Program-made: the position numbers and the translations under genes | From: Phaeobacter gallaeciensis DSM 26640 | GTDB taxonomy: Bacteria; Pseudomonadota; Alphaproteobacteria; Rhodobacterales; Rhodobacteraceae | NCBI RefSeq assembly: GCF_000511385.1 | Contig: NC_023137.1 | Coordinates: 2,921,001 to 2,985,000 of the forward strand | Reading direction: 5' to 3' | Length of the DNA: 64,000 nucleotides | Part shown: one piece after another, positions 56,591 to 64,000 of the stretch | Layout: each line of letters starts with the position of its first letter | Position numbering within the stretch: position 1 is the first letter of the stretch | The notes under the pieces: generated by a model | Told to the model about the DNA's origin: nothing | The model's database searches: none | Seen by the model: the letters and a program-made list of their open reading frames with translations, nothing else

Positions 56591-58042
56591 CTAGTAAAGA
56601 TTAAAATATTCAGCCTGCTCCCATTCGCTGACAGTGTCCAGATAGCGGGCCCACTCTACCTCTTTCAGGTGGGTGAGATAGTCGACCACATCCTCCCCCA
56701 AAGCGCTGCGAAACAGCTCCGATGAGGAGAAAGCCTGCAAGGCCTGACCAAGCGAGCGCGGCAGCTTCTCCGCGTCGTCGGAATAGGGCGACGCAGTCGG
56801 GGTCGGCGCCTGCCTGCCCGCCATCAGCCCCTCATTGCCCGCGATAATCTGCGCGGCCAGTGCAAAATACGGGTTGGCGGTGCTGTCAGGCGCGCGGTTT
56901 TCGATCCGGCTGGTGGGATCACCGGGCCGCATCAGCCCCCGCAGCATCGCACCACGATTGTCTTCGCCCCACTGCACCCGATTGGGGGCCAGTTGATAGG
57001 GCAGATAGCGTTTGTAGCTGTTCACGGTTGGCGCCACCAGAAGCGAGGCGGCCTCCGCATGGGTGAGCAATCCCGCGATCCACCCGCTGGCTTCGGGAGT
57101 GAGCTCACCTGCGACCTCTGGCATGAAGAGGTTGCGTCCGCTCATGGTGTCGATCAGCGATTGATGGATGTGCCAGCCATTAGCCATCGCGTGATCCTGC
57201 CGGGGCTTGGCCATGAAGCTGGCGTGCAGCCCGCGTGCCGCGCAGACTTCCTTTACCATGGTGCGGAACGTCACCATAGCATCTGCCTGCGTCATCGGGT
57301 CAGCGGGATCGAAGGTGAACTCGAACTGGCTCGGCCCCATCTCGATTTCCACGGTGCGCACCGGCAGGCCCAGCGCCTGCGCATGACGGCGCAAGGCATC
57401 AAGAATGCTCTCGGCCTCAGCGTAGCGGGTTTCGGTCAGATACTGATACCCCTGGACGAGGTTACGCGTCTCAACAGGTGCCCCTGGCATGCCCTGCTGG
57501 GCGTGGCCCAACGCAGGGTCGACCCGCTCAAAAATCTGGAACTCGACCTCCAACCCGACCACCGTCTGAAGCCCCTGGTCCGCCAGGGTTGCCACCGCGT
57601 GTTCCAGCACATGGGCCGAACCGAAGGGCACAGTCGCGCCGTCGTGGAAGGCTACATGACAGAAGATCCACGCCGAATGCGGCGACCAGGGCAGCACGCG
57701 AAAGGTCTCCGGGCGTGGCACCAGCAGAACGTCACTGGCGCCTTGCATCGGTGTGACCACCTCCTCCGGGTTTTCGCTCCACACCGGGAAGACAGTGCGA
57801 TGCGCGGTGTCTTTCAGCAGCAGCGTTGAGGGCACCGCGATCCCCTGCTCGAACAGCGACCGCAGACCGGCGGCAACCAAGGTTTTGCCACGCAGAATGC
57901 CATGTTGATCAGCAAACAGCACCCGCACGGTTTCCACCCGCGCCGCCTCGCACTGCGCAAGCGCCATCTCTGCATCATGACAGGCCTGATCCGAAAGCAG
58001 CCCATTGCGCGCCAGCGCGCCCTTGTTGAGCGATGTTGTCAT
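56591..58042 (-). CDS. Glutamine synthetase family protein (PuuA/GlnA-like)
   Basis: 483 residues. GS-fold metal and ammonium-site motifs are visible: VGLEVEFQIF, EIEMGPSQFEF, ANGWHIHQSL, NSYKRYLPYQLAPNRVQWG and RIENRAPDSTANPYFALAA. It is more like the gamma-glutamyl-amine/polyamine ligases or other non-canonical GS enzymes than the housekeeping GlnA, because the C-terminal adenylylation Tyr segment is absent. ATG 58042 gives the normal N-terminus. Divergent from the IclR regulator, so that regulator may control it. Substrate unknown. Confidence 0.82.
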   Translation of the reverse strand: MTTSLNKGALARNGLLSDQACHDAEMALAQCEAARVETVRVLFADQHGILRGKTLVAAGLRSLFEQGIAVPSTLLLKDTAHRTVFPVWSENPEEVVTPMQGASDVLLVPRPETFRVLPWSPHSAWIFCHVAFHDGATVPFGSAHVLEHAVATLADQGLQTVVGLEVEFQIFERVDPALGHAQQGMPGAPVETRNLVQGYQYLTETRYAEAESILDALRRHAQALGLPVRTVEIEMGPSQFEFTFDPADPMTQADAMVTFRTMVKEVCAARGLHASFMAKPRQDHAMANGWHIHQSLIDTMSGRNLFMPEVAGELTPEASGWIAGLLTHAEAASLLVAPTVNSYKRYLPYQLAPNRVQWGEDNRGAMLRGLMRPGDPTSRIENRAPDSTANPYFALAAQIIAGNEGLMAGRQAPTPTASPYSDDAEKLPRSLGQALQAFSSSELFRSALGEDVVDYLTHLKEVEWARYLDTVSEWEQAEYFNLY

Positions 58043-58434
58043 CTTGGAATCCGACCCTCTTCCTGTCCACGCCTTCGAAATCTTCACCGCCAACAGTGAC
58101 GTTGCGTCCGATGACGCCCATAGCACACCCTCTGCCACAATTCTGTTATGCAAATGGATAATTTAAGCTTGAACTAAAAAACTAGTTCAGGTCCAGTCTC
58201 TTATCAGGAGCCAAGTGGAAAAACCGCGAATTTAGCAAGGATTTCCGCACATAGCTAAAGAACAAAATCAACATACTACCCAAGGTGGCAAAAACAGGGA
58301 CACAAAAACCGCGTCGATCATGCAGAGGGTTCAATGGAAGTAGCGCCAAGTACGCACAGGCATAGGAACGCGCCTAGTGCGCTTGCATAGTTCGGTGGAC
58401 GGAGCAGCGCGGCCGCGTATTTGTGGAAGAAACA
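58043..58434. other. Divergent control region, GS-like gene / IclR regulator
   Basis: 392 bp with no credible gene, clearly more A/T-rich than surrounding coding DNA (for example ACAAAATCAACATACTACC). It holds one good inverted repeat (58170-58189). Promoters for both directions are expected; no reliable hexamers were picked. Confidence 0.6.
58170..58189. promoter_or_regulatory. Inverted repeat, candidate IclR-type operator
   Basis: TGAACTA-AAAAAC-TAGTTCA: perfect 7-bp arms with a 6-bp A-rich spacer. It lies 128 bp upstream of the GS-like gene and 246 bp upstream of the IclR gene. Size and place suit a dimeric regulator; which protein binds is unknown. Confidence 0.5.
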
Positions 58435-59205
58435 ATGAGTGAACAAGACCGAAATATTTCCTCAAGCTTCGCCAAGGGGCTGGCCGTTCTGGCTGCATTC
58501 GATGCAGCAACGCCGACGCTGACACTGGCCGATATTGCCCGACGCACTGGCCAGGACCGCGCCACCGCGCGGCGCGGGGCACTGACGCTTGTGCAGGCGG
58601 GCTATCTCCGCCAGCAAGGCCGCGTGTTGTCACTGACACCGCAGGTGCTGGCACTGTCCGGCGGCTTTCTTCAGGCCAATCAATTTGGCCGCAAGGTGCA
58701 GCCGGTACTCAACCGTCATGCGCGTAGTCTGGGTGCGGAAATCACCCTTGCAACGCTGGATCAGGGGCGCGTGCTGCTGCTGGCACAGTCCACTGTCGAA
58801 CATGCACCTGTCACCTACGGGTTTACGGCCGGCGCACATATTCCGCTGGTCCACACCAGTCTGGGTCGGATGCTGATGGGATGCCTACCGGAAGACGCCG
58901 CCGCTGAAACACTGGCAACGGCGGACATCCCCCGCCATACCGAACAATCGCTGACCGAGCCGGAGCAGATCCTAGAGCGGGTCACGACAGTGCGGCAGCA
59001 GGGCTATGCGGTGACTGACAGCGAGTTTGAAACCGGCATTATCGGCTATGCGGTGCCGGTGTCGCGCCCGGAGCAGCGACCGATTGTTGTTGGCAGCTCC
59101 TCCCCGCGCGGGGTGAACCCGGCGCAGGATACGGAAACCTCGCTGCGCGCATTGCAGCTCTGTGCTGCCGAACTGCGCCAAAGTCAGGCGCTGGCGGATC
59201 TGTAA
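58435..59205 (+). CDS. IclR family transcriptional regulator
   Basis: 256 residues. The N-terminal winged HTH has FAKGLAVLAAF and LADIARRTGQDRATARRGALTLVQAGYLRQQG (about 12-65). The C-terminal GAF-like effector domain has the usual PLVHTSLGRMLMG and ends with RPIVVGSSSPRGVN. ATG 58435 is taken; a GTG four codons upstream is less likely. It lies between the divergent GS-like gene and uglY, both possible targets. In Roseobacters IclR proteins control catabolic genes; effector unknown. Confidence 0.9.
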   Translation: MSEQDRNISSSFAKGLAVLAAFDAATPTLTLADIARRTGQDRATARRGALTLVQAGYLRQQGRVLSLTPQVLALSGGFLQANQFGRKVQPVLNRHARSLGAEITLATLDQGRVLLLAQSTVEHAPVTYGFTAGAHIPLVHTSLGRMLMGCLPEDAAAETLATADIPRHTEQSLTEPEQILERVTTVRQQGYAVTDSEFETGIIGYAVPVSRPEQRPIVVGSSSPRGVNPAQDTETSLRALQLCAAELRQSQALADL

Positions 59206-59390
59206 CCAGATATGCAGCGCATAGGGGCAGATGCGGCCCCCTGCCCTGATTCACGAGCCATCACTGCCACCAGCTGCCGCCTCGCAGCCCGATATTCAAA
59301 ATTTCGCGAAGGATGTTATCCGCAGCGCGCCTCTTGGAGCGCCCCCTGCAAGCCCGCATAAATGCGGCGTGCATCACGAAAGGACCGCCG

Positions 59391-60221
59391 ATGACCGCGC
59401 CGCGTTATTACACCCCTCAGGGAGGCCACCCCGGGCAGGACCAGCTGCTGACCGACCGCGCCATGTTCACCGATGCCTATGCAGTCATCCCCAAGGGCAC
59501 GATGCGCGATATCACCACATCCTATCTGCCGGGCTGGCAGGGTATGCGTATGTGGGTGATCGCCCGCCCTTTGAGCGGTTTTGCCGAGACGTTCTCGCAA
59601 TATATTGTCGAACTGCAGCCCGGTGGTGGATCCGACGCGCCCGAACATGACAGCGCCGCACAATCCGTGCTGTTCGTGACGGAGGGCGAGATTGGTCTCA
59701 CCCTTGATGGGACCGAGCATATTCTGACGCCGGGCGGCTATGCCTATATTCCTGCAGGCGCGGACTGGATCCTGCACAACAGCAGCAACAGCGCGGCCGG
59801 GTTTCACTGGATCCGCAAACGCTGGGAAGCCGCGCCCGGCCTTGAAAAACCCGCACCACTGATCACCAATGAACGTGACATCGCGCCAACAGTGATGCCG
59901 GACACAGAGGGCCGCTGGGCCACCACCCGCTTTGTCGATCCGGCAGACATGTCACATGATATGCATGTCACCATCGTCACCTTTGAACCCGGTGGGGTCA
60001 TTCCATTTCCAGAGACCCATGTGATGGAGCACGGGCTTTATGTGCTGGAGGGCAAGGCGGTCTATCGGCTCAATCAGGATTGGGTCGAGGTGGAGGCCGG
60101 TGACTTCATGTGGCTGCGCGCCTTCTGCCCGCAAGCCTGCTATGCGGGTGGGCCGGGGCGCTTCCGCTATCTGCTTTACAAGGACGTCAACCGGCACATG
60201 CCGCTGAGCCCACCGCGCTAA
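59391..60221 (+). CDS. uglY: (S)-ureidoglycine aminohydrolase (bicupin)
   Basis: 276-residue double-cupin enzyme that releases ammonia from (S)-ureidoglycine to give (S)-ureidoglycolate in purine/allantoin breakdown. The second cupin has the metal/His set near HVMEHGLYVLEGKAVY and FMWLRAFCPQACYAGGPG, typical of AllE/UglY. AAAGGA lies 8 bp before ATG 59391. It is downstream of the IclR regulator on the same strand (185 bp gap). allA, the next step, is at 63614 on the opposite strand. Confidence 0.88.
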   Translation: MTAPRYYTPQGGHPGQDQLLTDRAMFTDAYAVIPKGTMRDITTSYLPGWQGMRMWVIARPLSGFAETFSQYIVELQPGGGSDAPEHDSAAQSVLFVTEGEIGLTLDGTEHILTPGGYAYIPAGADWILHNSSNSAAGFHWIRKRWEAAPGLEKPAPLITNERDIAPTVMPDTEGRWATTRFVDPADMSHDMHVTIVTFEPGGVIPFPETHVMEHGLYVLEGKAVYRLNQDWVEVEAGDFMWLRAFCPQACYAGGPGRFRYLLYKDVNRHMPLSPPR

Positions 60222-60259
60222 CCAAAGCGACGCGCAGCCATTGCCAGAACGCCCAGCAC

Positions 60260-60293
60260 CGTTAAGGTGTCAGGAGAAACTGAACCCTTAACG
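60260..60293 (+). terminator. Hairpin after the ureidoglycine aminohydrolase gene
   Basis: CGTTAAGG (60260-60267) pairs with CCTTAACG (60286-60293), with inner TCAG/CTGA pairs around a small loop. It lies 38 bp after the stop. No T run follows, so it may be a weak terminator or an operator for the next gene. Confidence 0.4.
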
Positions 60294-60331
60294 CGGGCCA
60301 GTCCCGGCCCGCCCTAACGGAACCTGCGCCC

Positions 60332-60832
60332 ATGTTGATCTTACCTGCCGCATTCACAGCCTTGGCTCTGGGGCTAACGGCCCTGCTGGTGCATCCGGGC
60401 AGCCATCGCAGGGCGCCGGCGCCCCGTGCCACGCCTGTCCAGACAAGGCCCGGATACCTGCGCACATATGCCGTCCGGCGCGTGTGTGGTCTCGCGCTGG
60501 CAATCGCCCTTGGCCCTGCCTTTCTGCCCCTGCCGACCGCAGCCGGTGCCGGATCAGACCCTGCGGTGCAGGTAAGCGTGGTTCAGGTTCTGGGGCGTAG
60601 CTGGCACGTTGCCCCGGTGGTTGAAAACCACAGTGAAGACGGTCGTCTCAGCTCTGGGCGTTACATGGCGCAGCGCCAGAATGCAGAATTTGATCCGCTG
60701 CGCCCACCTGCGGTTCTGACCGCCAAACAGGCGGTGCGTGCGTTTTATGCGGCGACCGGTTGCCGCGCACGGATCGATACAATGGTGCGCTCGATCAACG
60801 GGACATATTTCGCGGATCTGGTCTGTCGTTAA
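60332..60832 (+). CDS. Hypothetical secreted or membrane-anchored protein
   Basis: 166 residues. An N-terminal hydrophobic stretch (about 1-20), a basic stretch with several Arg (RRAPAPRATPVQTRPGYLR), then a second hydrophobic segment (about 50-72), after which the chain is polar. The C-terminal part FYAATGCRARIDTMVRSINGTYFADLVCR has two Cys and looks like a small folded domain. No family is recognised. ATG 60332 has an acceptable upstream AACCTG only, so the start is uncertain. It is likely envelope-located. Confidence 0.55.
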   Translation: MLILPAAFTALALGLTALLVHPGSHRRAPAPRATPVQTRPGYLRTYAVRRVCGLALAIALGPAFLPLPTAAGAGSDPAVQVSVVQVLGRSWHVAPVVENHSEDGRLSSGRYMAQRQNAEFDPLRPPAVLTAKQAVRAFYAATGCRARIDTMVRSINGTYFADLVCR

Positions 60833-60952
60833 ACCCCGATCAGACCGACAGCAGCCCATTGAAACACCGCGCGGGAAAATGTGACCGAAACAGAGGGCCG
60901 ATTGCCGCTGTTGCGGATTGAGCCGGATGCCGCGCCCTGTCATAGCTTGGCC

Positions 60953-61942
60953 ATGAAACTTGCAATCAACGGATTCGGCCGTATCGGCCGCGCTATTCTG
61001 CGCCAGATCCTGACCACGCCGCGCGGCGCTGGGATTGAGCTGGTTTGCATCAACGATATCGCGCCTTTGGACATGTGCGCCTATCTGTTTCAATACGACA
61101 GCACCTTTGGCCCCTATCCCGATCCGGTGGTGATCGACGGCGACAGTCTGTGCATTGCCGACCGCGTGATCCGGTTTCATCAGACCGCCGACCTCAGTAC
61201 GCTGGACCTGTCGGGTGTTGATGTGGTGCTGGAATGCACCGGTATCGCGCGAACCTCAGATGTGGCAGGGCGCGGCCTTTCCGCGGGGGCGCGCAAGGTG
61301 CTGATTTCCGGCCCTTCTCCGGCGGCTGAACGCACGATTGTTCTGGGCGCAAATGAGGCGGAGCTGGGGGATGGCAAGATCATCTCCAACGCCTCTTGCA
61401 CCACCAATGGGCTGGCCCCGCTGGTCAAGCTGCTGGACGCGGAGCTGGGCATCAACAGCGCCCATATGACCACGATCCATTGCTATACGAATTCGCAGCC
61501 GATGGTCGATGCGCCGCGAGGGGATTTTGCCCGATCGCGAGGCGGCGCGCTGTCGATGGTGCCGACCACGACCTCCGCGACCCATCTGATTGACGAGGTA
61601 CTGCCGCATCTGGCAGGCCGGATCAGCGGCGCTGCTGTGCGGGTCCCAACTGCCAGCGTATCGGCTGTGGATCTGGTGGTACAGACAGCGCGGCCGATGC
61701 AGGATGATCGGATTGCCGACATATTGCGCGCCGCCGTCGAAGCCACGCCCGTGCTGGGCTGGACCGATCAACCGCTGGTCTCGTCAGACCTGCGGGCGCG
61801 CCCCGAATCGCTGGTTATCGCAGGGCCGGAAACACGGGTGACAGGCGCTCATCAGCTGCGGATGTTTGGCTGGTATGACAATGAATGGGGCTTTTCCGCG
61901 CGGATGCTGGATATGGCCCAGTTGATGGCCAGGGGTGCATAA
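60953..61942 (+). CDS. Glyceraldehyde-3-phosphate dehydrogenase paralog
   Basis: 329-residue NAD(P)-binding GAPDH. Rossmann start MKLAINGFGRIGRAI. The catalytic Cys is in SNASCTTNGLAP (the usual second Cys of CTTNC is Gly). The C-terminal half is the GAPDH catalytic domain with WYDNEWGFSARML. The start is ATG 60953; the frame opens at 60881. It could be a second Gap, an erythrose-4-phosphate dehydrogenase, or an enzyme for a related substrate. The tandem neighbour is unknown, and the downstream terminator closes the unit. Confidence 0.85.
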   Translation: MKLAINGFGRIGRAILRQILTTPRGAGIELVCINDIAPLDMCAYLFQYDSTFGPYPDPVVIDGDSLCIADRVIRFHQTADLSTLDLSGVDVVLECTGIARTSDVAGRGLSAGARKVLISGPSPAAERTIVLGANEAELGDGKIISNASCTTNGLAPLVKLLDAELGINSAHMTTIHCYTNSQPMVDAPRGDFARSRGGALSMVPTTTSATHLIDEVLPHLAGRISGAAVRVPTASVSAVDLVVQTARPMQDDRIADILRAAVEATPVLGWTDQPLVSSDLRARPESLVIAGPETRVTGAHQLRMFGWYDNEWGFSARMLDMAQLMARGA

Positions 61943-61992
61943 AGCGCCAAATCTGGGCCAATCAGATTTGGCATCCGTTCAGCAATAAATAA

Positions 61993-62022
61993 GGGCCGCG
62001 CAAATCTGCTGCGGCCCTTTTT
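61993..62022 (+). terminator. Rho-independent terminator of the GAPDH paralog gene
   Basis: GGGCCGC (61993-61999) pairs with GCGGCCC (62011-62017), followed by TTTTT. It is 51 bp past the stop and 24 bp before the permease stop on the other strand. Confidence 0.9.
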
Positions 62023-62045
62023 GTGTTGTCGTTGTCCAGCCGACG

Positions 62046-63473
62046 CTATTCCCCCGGCAGGCTACCCCGGCCCTGACCGGAAAGACCGCCAGAGACTTCC
62101 TCCGTGGATTCGCTGGCAAGCTCCTGCGGCAATAGCAGGTTCAGGACAATGGCGATCAGCGCCGCTGGCAACAGGCCAGAGGTCATCAGGATCCGCAGCG
62201 TGTCCGGCAGGTGCTGCACCGCCCCCGGCTCCAGCTGCAAGCCAAGGCCAATCGAGAGCGAGATCGCAAAGATCACCATATTGCGGCGGTTCCAGTCCAC
62301 ATCCGACAGCATCGAAATCCCGGCAGCCACCACCATACCAAACATGACAATGACGCCGCCACCCAGCACCTCAATCGGAATGGTGCGGATGATCGCGCCG
62401 ACCTTGGGCACCAGCCCGCAGAGGATCAGGAACAGCGCGCCAATTGTCACGACATGGCGGCTCATCACACCGGTCATGGCGATCAGGCCAACGTTCTGGC
62501 TGAAGGAGGTATTGGGCAGGCCACCAAACACACCCGCCAGCGCGGAGCCGAAACCATCGGCATAGGTCGCCCCGGCGATTTCCTTATCCGTGGCTTCCCG
62601 ACCTGCGCCCCCGCGGGCGATGCCGCTGACGTCGCCGACGGTTTCCACCGCCGAGACCAGCCCCATGAGACAAAAGCCGAGGATCGCTGCAAAGGAGAAC
62701 TCAATTCCGTATTTGAACGGCACCGGCAGCGCAAAGGCACTGGCGCGCGACCAGCTGTTGCCGATGGCCTCAACCGTGACCATGCCCATCATCATTGCAT
62801 AGAGATACCCCACAATCAGCCCCAGCAGCACCGCCGAGATCGACAACATCCCACGGGCAAAGAACTTCAGCCCCAAGGTGACGATGACCACCACCAACGC
62901 AGCGGACCAGTTCAGCAGCGAGCCATATTCCGGTGTGCCAATCGCAGGCACGCCACCAGCCGCGTATTGGATCCCCACCTTGACCAGCGCGAGACCGATC
63001 ATGGTGACCACCAGCCCGGTGACCAGAGGCGGCAGGGCAAAGCGGATGCGCCCGATGAACAGGCCCAATACCGCATGAAACAACCCGCCGATCAGCACGC
63101 CGCCAAACAGGGCGGCTAGCGCATCCACCCCCTTGCCCGCGACCAGCGGGATCATGATCGGCAGAAAGGCAAAGCTGGTGCCCTGCACAATCGGCAGCGC
63201 CGCGCCGACCGGCCCGATGGTCAGCGTCTGGAGCAGCGTTGCCACCCCGGCAAACAACATCGACATTTGAATCAGGTAGAGCAGTTCCGGAAAGTCCGGG
63301 GAGTTGGAACCAAATCCAAAACCTGCCGCCCCAGCCACGATGATCGCAGGGGTCACGTTTGATACGAACATTGCCAGCACGTGCTGGATGCCCAGAGGCA
63401 CCGCCTTTGCCAGCGGTGGGGTGTAGTTGGGATCGCGCAGCTGGGCTGGCGTTCCGATTGAGCCGTCGGCCAT
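62046..63473 (-). CDS. NCS2 family purine/uracil permease
   Basis: 475-residue nucleobase:cation symporter-2 transporter with about 12-14 hydrophobic helices. Family motifs include AAGFGFGSNSPDFPE near the N-terminus and GVFGGLPNTSFSQNVGLIAMTGV, the NCS2 QNxG motif. It imports xanthine, uric acid or uracil; the neighbouring ureide genes suggest a purine substrate. ATG 63473. A hairpin (63534-63555) lies in its leader, downstream of the allA terminator. Confidence 0.88.
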   Translation of the reverse strand: MADGSIGTPAQLRDPNYTPPLAKAVPLGIQHVLAMFVSNVTPAIIVAGAAGFGFGSNSPDFPELLYLIQMSMLFAGVATLLQTLTIGPVGAALPIVQGTSFAFLPIMIPLVAGKGVDALAALFGGVLIGGLFHAVLGLFIGRIRFALPPLVTGLVVTMIGLALVKVGIQYAAGGVPAIGTPEYGSLLNWSAALVVVIVTLGLKFFARGMLSISAVLLGLIVGYLYAMMMGMVTVEAIGNSWSRASAFALPVPFKYGIEFSFAAILGFCLMGLVSAVETVGDVSGIARGGAGREATDKEIAGATYADGFGSALAGVFGGLPNTSFSQNVGLIAMTGVMSRHVVTIGALFLILCGLVPKVGAIIRTIPIEVLGGGVIVMFGMVVAAGISMLSDVDWNRRNMVIFAISLSIGLGLQLEPGAVQHLPDTLRILMTSGLLPAALIAIVLNLLLPQELASESTEEVSGGLSGQGRGSLPGE

Positions 63474-63559
63474 GAATTTGTCCCTCTCTGTGGATATACG
63501 GTCTGTTGGTCCGTCTTGGTTTGCGGTGTGTCAGCACTCTCGTTCGGCGGAGTGCCTTA

Positions 63560-63603
63560 TGGGAAAGAAAAAGGCGCAAGGCCCGGTGGGGCACTGCGCC
63601 TTT
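63560..63603 (-). terminator. Rho-independent terminator of allA
   Basis: AAAGGCGCA/TGCGCCTTT 9-bp arms (63570-63578 and 63595-63603), followed on the - strand by TTTTTCTTTC. It lies 11 bp past the allA stop, so allA is separated from the downstream permease gene. Confidence 0.85.
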
Positions 63604-63613
63604 GTTTGTGCGG

Positions 63614-64000
63614 TTACGGTCGGATCACCTGATAGGGGGTGTCGAACCAATGCTCTTCCAGATTGGCCCCGCCGCCAATCCGGTCCACAACGGCAAACAG
63701 CCCCGGTGCGGTCAGCGGCGTCAACACCCCGTGCCAGGTGCCCCGATGGAAGTTGATGACCTGGCCAGGCCGCGTTTCAAAGGCCAGCGGCTCCCCCGGT
63801 GCGCCGCCCGCATCCGGCGCGACGATGACCAGAAATCCGGTCTCGCTCATCGGGATAAAGGCCTGGCTGCCCTCCGGATGGCGTTCCACCATCAACAAAG
63901 GCATCGGCAGCGCGCGCGGTTCAGCGTTGAAAAGGCTCAACCCCGCGCGGCCAGTACTGAAGTCCAGTTGCGCGCGGTCATGGTATCGCCCACAGAGCCC
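63614..64000 (-). CDS. allA: Ureidoglycolate lyase AllA (partial; runs off the window)
   Basis: About 128 C-terminal residues are visible; the N-terminal start is outside the window. The frame is open to base 64000. PLLMVERHPEGSQAFIPMS and INFHRGTWHGVLTPL, then LEEHWFDTPY match AllA. It splits ureidoglycolate into glyoxylate and urea. With uglY and the NCS2 permease it supports a purine-ureide catabolic cluster. Its promoter lies outside the window. Confidence 0.88.
   Translation of the reverse strand, partial: GLCGRYHDRAQLDFSTGRAGLSLFNAEPRALPMPLLMVERHPEGSQAFIPMSETGFLVIVAPDAGGAPGEPLAFETRPGQVINFHRGTWHGVLTPLTAPGLFAVVDRIGGGANLEEHWFDTPYQVIRP

Noticed and set aside
63534..63555. Hairpin GCACTC/GAGTGC in the NCS2 permease leader as a purine riboswitch
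   Set aside because: A 6-bp stem alone does not match any riboswitch class I can recall; the leader is only about 85 bases.

Overview
The window looks like chromosomal DNA of a marine Roseobacter-group alphaproteobacterium (Rhodobacterales; Phaeobacter, Leisingera and Ruegeria relatives are the closest in feel). The GC content is high. Gene order is typical of the group: tadABC-tadD, ruvCAB next to ybgC-tolQRAB-pal-cpoB, fhs and folD flanking a chorismate mutase, DUF484-xerC, and queCDEF. No rRNA, tRNA, CRISPR array, intact transposase or prophage was seen. This placement rests on family recognition alone; no database was searched. Layout, 1-26 kb: the end of a tad pilus locus (TadA/CpaF tail, TadB, TadC, two TPR lipoproteins, prepilin peptidase) and an AAA+ ATPase lie on the + strand. 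They are followed by a DEXH helicase-PdeM pair and a thioesterase. On the - strand come an fhs/chorismate mutase/folD C1-folate cluster, a MOSC protein, and a long block that reads (from high to low coordinate) ruvC, ruvA, ruvB, an unknown gene, ybgC, tolQ, tolR, tolA, tolB, pal, cpoB, tilS, ftsH. This block holds Holliday-junction processing, the envelope-constriction machine, tRNA-Ile lysidinylation and membrane proteolysis. Layout, 26-48 kb: mostly single housekeeping genes. They include a DUF1127 protein, prmA, an MFS transporter, a YeeE/YedE sulfur-type transporter with a likely persulfide-repressor operator, priA, transaldolase, DUF484-xerC, phosphatidylcholine synthase, an alkyltransferase, ileS, a lower-GC pentapeptide membrane protein, a truncated globin, a YcjX/GNAT/DUF697 operon, truA and a LOV-like PAS protein. 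Layout, 48-64 kb: a 264-bp MITE-like element; queCDEF behind a preQ1-I riboswitch; an acyl-CoA dehydrogenase; gcvH and gcvP behind a tandem glycine riboswitch but with no gcvT beside them; then a glutamine-synthetase-like enzyme divergent from an IclR regulator, (S)-ureidoglycine aminohydrolase, a GAPDH paralog, an NCS2 purine permease and ureidoglycolate lyase, which suggest purine/ureide nitrogen salvage. The most interesting signals are regulatory: the preQ1-I riboswitch overlapping the queC Shine-Dalgarno; a glycine riboswitch whose first downstream reading frame is an undescribed 53-codon ORF, with a strong terminator later separating gcvH from gcvP; a perfect 20-bp inverted repeat upstream of the Tol-Pal block; an ATTC-N8-GAAT site before the YeeE gene; and the MITE-like element.
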